Assembly (NCBI RefSeq): GCF_023195775.1
Contig: NZ_CP096205.1
Coordinates: 248,001-312,000 of the forward strand
Direction of reading: 5' to 3'
Source of the DNA: Flavobacterium azooxidireducens
Lineage (GTDB): Bacteria > Bacteroidota > Bacteroidia > Flavobacteriales > Flavobacteriaceae
Length of the DNA stretch: 64,000 nucleotides
The notes beneath the pieces are model-generated. The model saw only the letters and a program-made list of their open reading frames with translations. It was not told the DNA's origin and ran no database searches. Position numbers and translations under genes: made by a program. Shown here one piece after another: positions 27,455 through 35,419 of the stretch. How positions within the stretch are numbered: the stretch's first letter is position 1; each line of letters begins with the position of its first letter.

Positions 27455-28348
27455 ATGAAAACAACTATTAAAATCATATTTCTTTTTATTTCAATGAGTT
27501 CTTTTGGACAAGAGATGAGATTTATAAAAGATGAGATTATGAATAACTATATGGAATCTGGTTATTCTACAAAAAATTTTATTCCAAAAGGTGAGACAGA
27601 TAGTCAAAAACAAAGGCAAGGAATCTGGAAAGATTATGAAGTAATAAAAGATTTTACTTGTATTAATGACGGATTAAAACCAAAACAGGTTTTTGGAAAC
27701 TTCCTGTTATATGGAGAAGGAAATTATATAGACGGAAAAAGAAATGGAAAGTGGGTGCTTTATACAATTGAAGATTTAACTTTTAAAAAGATTCTTCAAA
27801 AAGAAGTAAACTACAATAAAGGAATTCTTGAAGGAGAATTTAAATATTTCTTTCCAAATGAAAAACTTGCCATGACAGGTCAATATAAAAACAATGAACT
27901 TGAGGGAATAATAAAAAGCTTTCATCCAAATGGAAAAATATATGGAACAAGATTTTATAAAAATGGACTAAAGGATGGTAAACACATTTATATCTATTCA
28001 AATGGCAAAACTGAATTAGTTCACAATTTTATTAATGGAATAAAAGATGGCCCCTACCAATTAAACTATTCTAATGGTAATATTCAAGAAAAATTTACTT
28101 ATAAAATGGGAAAAGAAGATGGTGTTTATCAATATTTCTATGAAAATGGACAATTATGGATTGAAAAAACATTTGAAAACGGATTACTTTTAAATGTTAA
28201 AGGAAGTTACTCAAAAGATGGAAACTTAAGAGATAAAGGTACTTTAAAAAATGGAAATGGTACCGTAATTCATTACACAGAACAAGGCAAAATCTATTTA
28301 GTTATAACATTTGAAAATGGTTTAAAAGTAAAAGAAGAAAACTTCTAA
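27455..28348 (+). CDS. Exported MORN-repeat protein
   Basis: 297 residues with signal peptide KTTIKIIFLFISMSSFGQ. The mature part is a run of MORN-like (toxin-antitoxin YwqK-type) repeats of about 22 residues, seen as YIDGKRNGKWVLYTIEDL, YNKGILEGEFKYFFPNEKL, YKNNELEGIIKSFHPNGK, YKNGLKDGKHIYIYSNGK and ENGLLLNVKGSYSKDGN; each has the core N/G-x-x-x-G-x-W/Y. Repeat scaffolds of this kind form beta-solenoid surfaces in the periplasm or outside; the partner is unknown. Bounded by an exact 12-base inverted repeat (27438-27449 and 28358-28369), so it is a complete cassette-like unit with its own promoter. Confidence 0.85.
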   Translation: MKTTIKIIFLFISMSSFGQEMRFIKDEIMNNYMESGYSTKNFIPKGETDSQKQRQGIWKDYEVIKDFTCINDGLKPKQVFGNFLLYGEGNYIDGKRNGKWVLYTIEDLTFKKILQKEVNYNKGILEGEFKYFFPNEKLAMTGQYKNNELEGIIKSFHPNGKIYGTRFYKNGLKDGKHIYIYSNGKTELVHNFINGIKDGPYQLNYSNGNIQEKFTYKMGKEDGVYQYFYENGQLWIEKTFENGLLLNVKGSYSKDGNLRDKGTLKNGNGTVIHYTEQGKIYLVITFENGLKVKEENF

Positions 28349-28357
28349 AATTAATGC

Positions 28358-28369
28358 TACTGCTAACAG
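28358..28369. other. Cassette-like end box TACTGCTAACAG
   Basis: Exact reverse complement of CTGTTAGCAGTA at 27438-27449, 9 bases after the MORN gene's stop. After it, CTCGC-TTGT-GCGAG and GAGCG-TCA-CGCTC (28377-28400) form two overlapping hairpins that share GCGAGCG. Confidence 0.6.
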
Positions 28370-28435
28370 CTTTTACCTCGCTTGTGCGAGCGTCACGCTC
28401 TTAAAGGCTTGATTAACTATTCAAAACAAACTAAC

Positions 28436-29317
28436 ATGTCCTTAAAGTTTTTTTATAACCTATTTCTTTGCTTACTATTAGCACTATTACCGAATATACT
28501 ATTTTCTCAGTCGTTGGATTTCACCATTCACAATATAAAATTCAAAAGTCAAGGCGAAACGCTTGCCGGCTCCATTTTAACACCTAAAAAACCATTTGCA
28601 GCAGTTGTAATAGTGCATGGGTCGGATCCTGTAAAAAGAGAAATGGATTTCGCTAAACGTCTTGCCCAAAAAGGCATAGCTGTTTTAACCTATGATAAAC
28701 GAGGAGTTGGAGATTCGGGCGGTGTATATGTTGGCCCTTCGGTTGGCACTAATAATATTGACTCTACTAATCTCCATCTATTGTCGCACGATGCAAGTGC
28801 AGCAATTCATACTCTTCGTAAGTATATAAAAACTAAAAAAACACCTATCGGATTAATTGGCTTTAGTCAGGCTGGTTGGATAATTCCGTTGGCTGCAGAA
28901 AAAAATAAAGAGGTAAATTTTATGGTTATATTTAGTGGTCCGGTTATCACTACGCTTGAACAGTTGCGGTTTCAGTTTTACACCAATGGTGATGAAAATT
29001 TTTGGAATAGTCATACAGAATCAGATGCTCGTGAACATATTAACAATGACCCGGACAAGTATCAGTTTGTAGAAACAAATCCGCAAGAGCCACTTAGTAA
29101 ACTCTCCATACCCGGACTTTGGATTTTTGGCGGAAAAGATATTCAGGTACCGGTTGCACTATCTATGGAGAATTTAGATAAGCTAAATGCTACCGGAAAA
29201 AGATATGAGTACAGCTTGTTTCCTGCTTTGGGTCACAATACGTCATCCTCAGAATTGCCTGAAACGTTTGAAAAAGCGATAGAATGGATAAAAACCATTC
29301 GGAAAAAGAAGAAGTGA
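28436..29317 (+). CDS. Exported alpha/beta-hydrolase
   Basis: The ATG at 28436 gives a signal peptide (SLKFFYNLFLCLLLALLPN, then ILFSQ), so I place the start there rather than at the open-frame ATG at 28382. About 293 residues. Catalytic motifs: HGSDPVKREM oxyanion region, DKRGVGDSGG, the nucleophile elbow GFSQAG, a late FGGKDIQVP acid region and HN(T)S near the end for the histidine (LGHNTSSSE). Likely a serine esterase or peptidase of the dienelactone-hydrolase/prolyl-oligopeptidase-like group, in the periplasm. The substrate is unknown. Lone gene, with no operon partners. Confidence 0.88.
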   Translation: MSLKFFYNLFLCLLLALLPNILFSQSLDFTIHNIKFKSQGETLAGSILTPKKPFAAVVIVHGSDPVKREMDFAKRLAQKGIAVLTYDKRGVGDSGGVYVGPSVGTNNIDSTNLHLLSHDASAAIHTLRKYIKTKKTPIGLIGFSQAGWIIPLAAEKNKEVNFMVIFSGPVITTLEQLRFQFYTNGDENFWNSHTESDAREHINNDPDKYQFVETNPQEPLSKLSIPGLWIFGGKDIQVPVALSMENLDKLNATGKRYEYSLFPALGHNTSSSELPETFEKAIEWIKTIRKKKK

Positions 29318-29439
29318 TATTTTGATAATCAAACTATTTTAATGCTTTTGCCTACGATTATTCCAATTGGGGAATTACCTGCCGAATTGTATTGTTAGTA
29401 AGATTAATTTGTATTGAAATCATTAGTAGGAACTTCAAG

Positions 29440-30309
29440 CTAGTAAACACTTATTCCTTTTTTAAATTGTTGCGGTGTAACACCTGTATATTTTTTAAAA
29501 ACAATTGTAAAATAGGAATGATTTTCAAAACCCATTACATCGGCTACTTCGCTAATTGTTTGTTTTTGAGTTGCCAATAAACGTTTGCTTTCTAAAATTA
29601 TTTTTCCGTAAATAAAATCAGTGACTGTTGTGTTCAATATATTTTTACAAATTCTGTTCAAGTGTTTTAGAGTAATATTCATTTTATCTGCATAGAAAGA
29701 TGGTGATTTATGGTGCTTATAATGTTGGGCAACCAACTCTTCTAATTCTTTTATTTTTAGATGATAGGAATGAATATCATGATTTGCTGAGAAACTATAA
29801 ATTCTAGCTAATTCAATGTGAATAATGTCAATTAGATTGAGTAATTTATCTGTTTTTTTGAAATCTTTTTGGTTATTTTCGTTTATCAAAAGTTCAAAAT
29901 AGGGAATTATTTCACTCATTTGTTGATTGTTGAGCACAATTTCAGGAGAATTTCTGAGTGAACTAAAAAAGGGATAATCTTCAATTTTCTTTTTTCCAAA
30001 ATATAAATTATACACTTCTTGCGAATAAAAAACGATATATCCATCAATGTCTTCAGAAAGTTGCCAACTGTGAATTTGCCCCGGATTTAGCAAGTAGACA
30101 CTGCCGGGTTTAATTTCATACTGATTAAAATCTATAGAATGTAGTCCGCTTCCTTTTGTAAAAAAAACTAATAAGTAAAAGTTATGACTGTGTAATTTTT
30201 CAATAAATAAATTTTTAATGAGATGAGTTTTGAAATCGTTGATATACAAATCATTCTCACTCGACTCACAATTGAATTTATTAATTTTATAAATCGGAAG
30301 CTTTTCCAT
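29440..30309 (-). CDS. AraC family transcriptional regulator
   Basis: 289 residues. N-terminal cupin-like ligand domain (HSHNFYLLVFFTKGSGLHSI, then YEIKPGSVYLLNPGQIHSW), a linker helix, and two helix-turn-helix motifs at the C-terminus (FYADKMNITLKHLNRICKNI and AVDVMGFENHSYFTIVF-like EVADVMGFENHSYFTIVFKK). The reverse-strand gene diverges from the DUF983 gene at 30397 with 87 bases between, so it probably controls DUF983 and DUF417. In E. coli an AraC regulator (RclR) adjoins DUF417 gene rclC, but its sensor domain differs, so the signal here need not be hypochlorous acid. Confidence 0.93.
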   Translation of the reverse strand: MEKLPIYKINKFNCESSENDLYINDFKTHLIKNLFIEKLHSHNFYLLVFFTKGSGLHSIDFNQYEIKPGSVYLLNPGQIHSWQLSEDIDGYIVFYSQEVYNLYFGKKKIEDYPFFSSLRNSPEIVLNNQQMSEIIPYFELLINENNQKDFKKTDKLLNLIDIIHIELARIYSFSANHDIHSYHLKIKELEELVAQHYKHHKSPSFYADKMNITLKHLNRICKNILNTTVTDFIYGKIILESKRLLATQKQTISEVADVMGFENHSYFTIVFKKYTGVTPQQFKKGISVY

Positions 30310-30396
30310 ATAAATGTCTTTATACTACTATTTTTAGCGAATATACGAATAATCCACAGCAAAATAATGATGTAATTTTGCAACAAAAAGAACACA

Positions 30397-30759
30397 ATGG
30401 CTAACATAGTAAGTAAAATTCTGAAAAATGAATGTCCGAATTGTAACAACGGAAAAGTATTTAAAGACAAAAGTTTTTTCTTTAGTGTTGGTTTTCCTAA
30501 GATGAATGAACACTGCAGCTCTTGTCATTATAAATTTGAAAAAGAACCGGGTTATTTTTTTGGAGCAATGTTCGTCAACTATGCACTAACCGTTGGAGAA
30601 GGAATCATAACCTATCTGTTTTTACTTAATTTTTTTGAAAAACCAATCGATTTACGAATGATTCCGATCATTTGTTGTGTTATAGTATTGCTTTGTTTTT
30701 TCAACATTCGATTATCCAGAATGATTTGGATTTATATGTTCAGAAGATATTCTGTTTAA
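30397..30759 (+). CDS. DUF983 family membrane protein
   Basis: 120 residues. The N-terminus has a zinc-ribbon-like CxxC pair (CPNCNNGKVF, then HCSSCHYKFEKEPGYFFGAM), followed by two membrane helices (FVNYALTVGEGIITYLFLLN and MIPIICCVIVLLCFFNI) and a short RLSRMIWIYMF tail. DUF983 members are widespread small proteins of unknown function, sometimes next to cytochrome-oxidase assembly genes. Here it is first in a probable pair with the DUF417 gene, 44 bases apart, and it is divergent from the AraC regulator. Confidence 0.93.
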   Translation: MANIVSKILKNECPNCNNGKVFKDKSFFFSVGFPKMNEHCSSCHYKFEKEPGYFFGAMFVNYALTVGEGIITYLFLLNFFEKPIDLRMIPIICCVIVLLCFFNIRLSRMIWIYMFRRYSV

Positions 30760-30803
30760 AAAGAATAAGCTTACTTTGCTTCCATTCACTAAAAAAATAC
30801 ACC

Positions 30804-31379
30804 ATGAACAAACTAATTATAATTTTAGCAAACAGCCAGAGACAGTTTATCAATCTGGTAAGAATATCAATCTGTATTGTAATGGTTTGGATTGGCGGAC
30901 TCAAAGCCTTTCAATATGAAGCAGACGGCATTGTTCCGTTTGTTGCCAATAGTCCGTTAATGTCGTTTTTATATGCCAAAGACGCACCTGAATACAATCA
31001 ATACAAAAACCCAGAGGGAAAAACGGTTCAAAAAAACATTGATTGGCATACCGAAAACGGAACCTATATTTTTGCCTACGGTTTAGGATTAGTAATTGTA
31101 ATCATCGGAATCTTAACACTATTAGGAATTTGGTTTCATAAAATTGGTCTAATTGGTGGACTGCTAACATTTGGAATGTCATTAGTTACTTTAACATTTT
31201 TAATAACTACGCCCGAAGTTTATGTCCCCAATTTAGGTGGCGATTTTCCAACTCCACATTTTGGATTCCCTTATTTATCAGGTGCAGGACGACTTGTAAT
31301 TAAAGATGTAATTATGATGTCTGCCGGACTCATTTGTGCTTCGGATTGTGCAAAGCGGTATTTAGGAAAAATTAATTAG
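30804..31379 (+). CDS. DUF417 (YkgB/RclC) family membrane protein
   Basis: 191 residues from the ATG at 30804; the open frame extends back to 30672 but overlaps DUF983 there, so the later ATG is preferred. Four hydrophobic helices are visible (LVRISICIVMVWIGGLKAF, FAYGLGLVIVIIGILTLLG, IGLIGGLLTFGMSLVTLTFL, and the C-terminal VIKDVIMMSAGLICASDC). The family includes RclC, linked to reactive chlorine resistance in E. coli. GGLKAFQYEADGIVPFVANS is typical. Role here unknown; probably controlled by the adjacent AraC regulator. Confidence 0.92.
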   Translation: MNKLIIILANSQRQFINLVRISICIVMVWIGGLKAFQYEADGIVPFVANSPLMSFLYAKDAPEYNQYKNPEGKTVQKNIDWHTENGTYIFAYGLGLVIVIIGILTLLGIWFHKIGLIGGLLTFGMSLVTLTFLITTPEVYVPNLGGDFPTPHFGFPYLSGAGRLVIKDVIMMSAGLICASDCAKRYLGKIN

Positions 31380-31454
31380 GCAGTTGAAGAACTTTTTAGG
31401 ATATAATTTTAAAATGGTATCTTTACAATTAAACCACAACGTTTAATCCCCACC

Positions 31455-32786
31455 ATGAATAAATTATTTTTCCTCCTTTTCCTACTACTATTTCTCAATT
31501 GCAGTAAAAACGATGATTCATCACCAAATATACCTGAACCGGAAGCATTTACCGTTCCGGAAACCAAAGACATTGTGATGTATGAAATCAATATCGGATC
31601 GTTTAGTCAAGTGGGAAATTTAAACGGTATTACCAATCGATTAGATAATATCAAGGCATTGGGAATTAATACTATTTGGTTGATGCCAATTCATCCAATT
31701 GGTTCTGTCAATTCGTTTGGTTCTCCATATTGCATCAAAGATTATCGAGGAGTAAATCCCGAAATTGGTAGTTTTGAAAATTTAAAATATCTAGTTGACG
31801 AAGCCCATGAAAGAGGAATTGCCGTCATTTTAGACTGGGTCGCCAATCACACCGCTTGGGATCATGCTTGGATTACAGAGCATCCGGATTGGTACACACA
31901 AGACGGCTCAGGAAACATCGTTCATCCACAAGGAACCAATTGGATGGATGTGGCCGATTTGAACTTTAGTAATACCGAAATGCGTTTAGAAATGATCGCC
32001 GCCATGGAATTCTGGATTACCGAAGCAGGTATCGACGGGTTTCGATACGATGCCGCCGATTTGGTTCCGTTTGATTTTTGGCAAGAGGCGATTTCAACCC
32101 TAGAAACAAACACAGAACGAGACCTCATCTTTTTAGCAGAAGGCACACGAAACGATCATTTTGCAGCCGGATTTCAAATGAATTTCAGTTGGGATTATTA
32201 CAACGCCGTGAAAAATGTTTTTACTTCAAATGGAAATCCTTCGCAACTTTCTACAACAAATACAAATGAATATCAAGTTGTTCCCGCAGGAAAAAAGAAA
32301 CTTCGATTTACCACCAATCACGATTTGTCCAACGAACTCACGCCAATTGGTGTATTTGGCAATAAAAATGCGGCTTTAGCAGCTTCCGTTGCTACTATCT
32401 TCATGAACGGAACACCCTTGATTTATTCCGGTCAGGAAGTAGGTGTGAGTAATCCATCTGTTTATACATCGGGTTTAGCCATTAATTGGAGTTCAAATTC
32501 GGATATGCTTTCGGCATACACCAAAATGTTACAGTTTTATAAAAATTCTGAAGTGGCAAAAAATGGAACGTTAGCCCATTTCAATACCTCTGATTTTATT
32601 GTTTTTGAAAAAAAACTTGGGAATGATAAGTTGCTTATAATTATTAATAGTCGTTCTTCGGAAAAAACATTGACCGTGCCCGCCAGCTTACAAGGAAATT
32701 GGGAAAATGCATTGTTGAATGAGCCTTTAACTTTAAACGGAAGTTTACAACTTAACGCTCATGGATATTTGATTTTGAGGAAGTAA
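31455..32786 (+). CDS. Alpha-amylase family (GH13) lipoprotein
   Basis: 443 residues, outer-membrane lipoprotein with lipidated Cys at residue 16 (LFLNCSKND). GH13 catalytic regions are complete: GINTIWLMPIHPIG, region I DWVANHT, region II GIDGFRYDAAD with the nucleophile Asp, the general acid Glu in FLAEGTRN, and region IV TTNHD. It cleaves alpha-glucan bonds; exact specificity is not evident. It lies apart from the PUL at 41729-54266 and has no adjacent sus genes, so it may be a solitary surface amylase, perhaps for storage or environmental starch. Confidence 0.93.
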   Translation: MNKLFFLLFLLLFLNCSKNDDSSPNIPEPEAFTVPETKDIVMYEINIGSFSQVGNLNGITNRLDNIKALGINTIWLMPIHPIGSVNSFGSPYCIKDYRGVNPEIGSFENLKYLVDEAHERGIAVILDWVANHTAWDHAWITEHPDWYTQDGSGNIVHPQGTNWMDVADLNFSNTEMRLEMIAAMEFWITEAGIDGFRYDAADLVPFDFWQEAISTLETNTERDLIFLAEGTRNDHFAAGFQMNFSWDYYNAVKNVFTSNGNPSQLSTTNTNEYQVVPAGKKKLRFTTNHDLSNELTPIGVFGNKNAALAASVATIFMNGTPLIYSGQEVGVSNPSVYTSGLAINWSSNSDMLSAYTKMLQFYKNSEVAKNGTLAHFNTSDFIVFEKKLGNDKLLIIINSRSSEKTLTVPASLQGNWENALLNEPLTLNGSLQLNAHGYLILRK

Positions 32787-33016
32787 TAATGGTTTATTAT
32801 TAATAGCACACGGATTAAAAGGATTAATTAGATTTCCACTGATTTAATTGGTTCACTAAGCGACAATAGATAAAAGAGGATTTATTCGTGCTAAATTTTA
32901 GTTATTTTGAACTTTGTTCATAATGATTGAGATGTCTCCTTTGGTCGACATGACGAGATTGTGGGAGATTATGTCAAAATTACCTTTTACCAATTACCAT
33001 TCACCTATTGCCCAAA

Positions 33017-33418
33017 TCAATTATGTTGCTCCTTAAAAATTCCTAACAACAAATCGGCTTCAATCATTCTAGTAGGAGAATTATCCATTTCCTTTAGTAC
33101 ACGTTTTATGGAAAAAGGATTTAAACCTAATTTTAATCCCAACTGATACATAAATTCATGTTCACGATCGTGGTGATGGTTATCACAATGCGAAAGTAAT
33201 GCCAAGCGGTAAAAATGCTCAATACGTTTAAATTCCGATTTAAAAACTAAGAGTTCGTTGGGTAATGAAAATAATTCCTCGAAATCGGCTGTGCGAACGT
33301 TTAATTCTTCTGCAACCATTTTGATAAATTCATATTCGCGGTCGTGCAATTGACCATCTACTTTAGAAAGTTCAATCATATCGCCCAACAAACTTAATTT
33401 TTCTTTATACGTGATCAT
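33017..33418 (-). CDS. TerB-like (tellurite-resistance fold) protein
   Basis: 133 residues, all helical, resembling the TerB fold: KLSLLGDMIELSKVDGQLHDREYEFIKM is the first repeat, with the acidic DGxLHDRE motif, and HDREHEFMYQLGLKLGLNPF repeats it later (DNHHHDREHEFM). Such proteins bind metal ions or act at the membrane-associated Ter complex, but many Flavobacteria have this single short form with unknown task. It is a single gene on the reverse strand. Bases 32787-33016 upstream of its stop contain only degenerate repeat remnants. Confidence 0.82.
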   Translation of the reverse strand: MITYKEKLSLLGDMIELSKVDGQLHDREYEFIKMVAEELNVRTADFEELFSLPNELLVFKSEFKRIEHFYRLALLSHCDNHHHDREHEFMYQLGLKLGLNPFSIKRVLKEMDNSPTRMIEADLLLGIFKEQHN

Positions 33419-33467
33419 AAAACCATATTTTTGGCTAATTTAGTTTTTCCATTTAATTTATCAAAAA

Positions 33468-34262
33468 ATGAAGTTAATTTTCTCTTTACTTATTCTTTTC
33501 GGTATACTCGTTTTCATTAGTCAGAACGTTTGGAGTCAAAAACGTTATTCTACTTTTGAGATAGAAGCTCCACAATTAAAAACTACCAAAAAAATATGGG
33601 TTTATTTACCAAAAGATTACGCTAAGCAAACTCGGAATTATCCTGTGATTTACATGCATGATGCACAAAATCTATTTGATGCTAAAACTTCCTATGCCGG
33701 CGAATGGAATGTAGATGAAACTTTAGACAGCTTGAAAATGAACGTAATTGTTATCGGCATCGAACACGGAAATGAAAAACGGTTGGAGGAATTAACACCC
33801 TATAAACACGAAAAACACGGCGGCGGAAATGCGGACGCGTATTTAGATTTTATTGTAAACTCGCTGAAACCCCACATTGATAAAGCCTACCGAACCAAAA
33901 CAAAAGCCAAACATACCACTATTTTTGGGAGTTCGTTAGGAGGATTGGTTTCATATTATGCAGTATTAAAATATCCTGAAGTCTTTGGAAAAGCAGGTGT
34001 CTTCTCACCTTCTTTTTGGTACACGGAGGACATTTACACATTGACAGAAAAGACAGAAAAAATCAACGCAAAACTCTATTTTCTTTGCGGAGACAGCGAA
34101 AGTGAAGATATGGTGAGTGATTTTACAAAAATGACCACATTGGTTGAAAAACGAATTTGTAAAAAATCGAACCTCAAACAAGTCATCATCAAAGATGGAA
34201 AACACAATGAAAAGTTGTGGCGGGAGAGTTTTGGTGATGCGGTTAGTTGGATGTTTGAATAG
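33468..34262 (+). CDS. Exported esterase, D-family alpha/beta-hydrolase
   Basis: 264 residues with a signal peptide (KLIFSLLILFGILVFISQN, then VWSQ). It matches the esterase D/feruloyl-esterase-like fold (PF00756): KIWVYLPKDYAKQTRNYPVIYMHDAQNLFDA, the nucleophile in FGSSLGGLVSYYAVLKYPEVF, an acidic residue in LCGDSESED, and the catalytic His in KDGKHNEKLWRESF. Substrate unknown; relatives hydrolyse acyl esters, siderophores or acetyl xylan. Monocistronic. Confidence 0.9.
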   Translation: MKLIFSLLILFGILVFISQNVWSQKRYSTFEIEAPQLKTTKKIWVYLPKDYAKQTRNYPVIYMHDAQNLFDAKTSYAGEWNVDETLDSLKMNVIVIGIEHGNEKRLEELTPYKHEKHGGGNADAYLDFIVNSLKPHIDKAYRTKTKAKHTTIFGSSLGGLVSYYAVLKYPEVFGKAGVFSPSFWYTEDIYTLTEKTEKINAKLYFLCGDSESEDMVSDFTKMTTLVEKRICKKSNLKQVIIKDGKHNEKLWRESFGDAVSWMFE

Positions 34263-34316
34263 TTATCGGTTGTCTGTTAGTGAAAAAATAAAAATTCATT
34301 TCATTAGTTTAACTCT

Positions 34317-34324
34317 TATCTTTG
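34317..34324 (+). promoter_or_regulatory. -7 box TATCTTTG of the DUF1456 gene
   Basis: Perfect TAnnTTTG match. Transcription from here would put the entire period-8 repeat (34342-34445) in the 5' leader. A -33 TTG is not seen at normal spacing. Confidence 0.55.
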
Positions 34325-34341
34325 CATCTTAAAATAAAAAA

Positions 34342-34445
34342 AACTCAGTAACTCAGTAACTCAGTAACTCAGTAACTCAGTAACTCAGTAACTCTGTAAC
34401 TCAGTAACTCTGTAACTCTGTAACTCAGAACCTTAGCAACTCAAA
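34342..34445 (+). repeat. Thirteen-unit period-8 repeat in a gene leader
   Basis: Units of 8 bases: AACTCAGT six times at 34342-34389, then AACTCTGT, AACTCAGT, AACTCTGT, AACTCTGT, AACTCAGA, ACCTTAGC and AACTCAAA. It ends five bases before the ATG at 34451. The unit sequence is the same family as in front of uvrB (AACTCAGC, 3993-4032). Confidence 0.95.
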
Positions 34446-34450
34446 AAAAC

Positions 34451-34888
34451 ATGAACAACAACGATATCTTCAAAAAACTCCGTGTAGCCCTTCAACTTCG
34501 TGATGATCAAATTGTAGAAATCATGGAATTGGTTAATTTTCGTATTTCGAAAGCGGAATTAGGAGCTTTTTTTAGAAATGCTGACCATCCTAATTATATG
34601 GAATGTGGTGATCAAGTGCTCCGCAATTTTTTGAACGGATTGGTGATTCATTTAAGAGGAACAAAGGAAAATCCGAAAAATCCGTTGGAGGTGATTAAAA
34701 GTCACAAACCAACTACTCCAGCCACAGAAAAACCAAAAGCTAAAACCTTTGGTGATAAAAAACCGGTGCAAAAATCAGCTCAAAGACCTGCAGGAAAACC
34801 AACAGGAAAGCCTGGTTTTAAAAAGAAACCGGATGCAAAACCTGAAATCGTAGAGAAAGTAAAGTTTAACAACGGTAAGAAAAAATAA
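34451..34888 (+). CDS. DUF1456 (YehS-like) protein
   Basis: 145 residues. The first 75 match DUF1456: two copies of a short helical motif, KKLRVALQLRDDQIVEIMEL and the later AFFRNADHPNYMECGDQVLRNF region. The rest is a low-complexity basic tail rich in K, P, A and T (TEKPKAKTFGDKKPVQKSA), likely disordered and able to bind nucleic acid. Function unknown. Its leader is a long AACTCAGT repeat, which may make expression length-sensitive. Confidence 0.92.
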   Translation: MNNNDIFKKLRVALQLRDDQIVEIMELVNFRISKAELGAFFRNADHPNYMECGDQVLRNFLNGLVIHLRGTKENPKNPLEVIKSHKPTTPATEKPKAKTFGDKKPVQKSAQRPAGKPTGKPGFKKKPDAKPEIVEKVKFNNGKKK

Positions 34889-34891
34889 TTT

Positions 34892-35407
34892 CTACAAATA
34901 CCTTTCTTCAATAATGTGTTGGTGATGTTTTTGATGTCCTAATGCGATAAAACCAATCGCTCGAACCGTGAAAGAATTATTCAAAGCGATTCCCATGTGC
35001 ATCAATTCTTCATCAGTAAACGATTTAAACAAATACATCGTTGATAATCGCACTACTTTGTATTCTTGAAGTAAATCGGATAACGTTCTTTTGTTAGCAT
35101 CTGTAGCATCAACATACTCATTCTCATCAAAACCGGAAAGTGGTGTTTGATCTTTTCGGGCAAACCGCAAAGAGCGATAAGCAAAAATACGTTCGGCATC
35201 AATCAAATGCTGCACAATATCTTTGATGGTCCATTTTCCTTCCGCATAACGAAATTCATGTTTTTCGGATGGAATTTGAGTTAGAAATTCTTCAAAATTT
35301 TGCATTGATTTTTCTAATTCTTCTATCAAGTTTACATTGCCTAAGGCGATGATATAAGGTGAATAATACGGTGCGTATTCGGTTGGTTGTAAAGTGTATG
35401 AGTTCAT
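34892..35407 (-). CDS. DinB family protein
   Basis: 171 residues, four-helix DinB-like bundle. Typical parts: EFRYAEGKWTIKDIVQHLID (with the conserved W-T-x-x-x-x-x-x-H metal region), SLRFARKDQTPLSGFDENEY and the closing IGFIALGHQKHHQHIIEERYL with histidines for the metal site. Members bind divalent metal and are often thiol-dependent enzymes; a specific function is not known here. It lies 12 bases after the end of ppc's upstream side, on the same strand, and so may be co-transcribed with it. Confidence 0.93.
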   Translation of the reverse strand: MNSYTLQPTEYAPYYSPYIIALGNVNLIEELEKSMQNFEEFLTQIPSEKHEFRYAEGKWTIKDIVQHLIDAERIFAYRSLRFARKDQTPLSGFDENEYVDATDANKRTLSDLLQEYKVVRLSTMYLFKSFTDEELMHMGIALNNSFTVRAIGFIALGHQKHHQHIIEERYL

Positions 35408-35419
35408 TATTTTAATGTT

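Noticed and set aside
32787..33016. Possible degenerate dispersed repeat (CACGGATTAAAAGGATT; GAGATGTCTCC with GTCGACATGAC)
   Set aside because: Phrases resemble common flavobacterial intergenic repeats, but there is no second copy in this window, so I could not support a feature.
34342..34445. CRISPR or coding repeat
   Set aside because: An 8-base unit without spacers; it lies in a leader and not in a reading frame.
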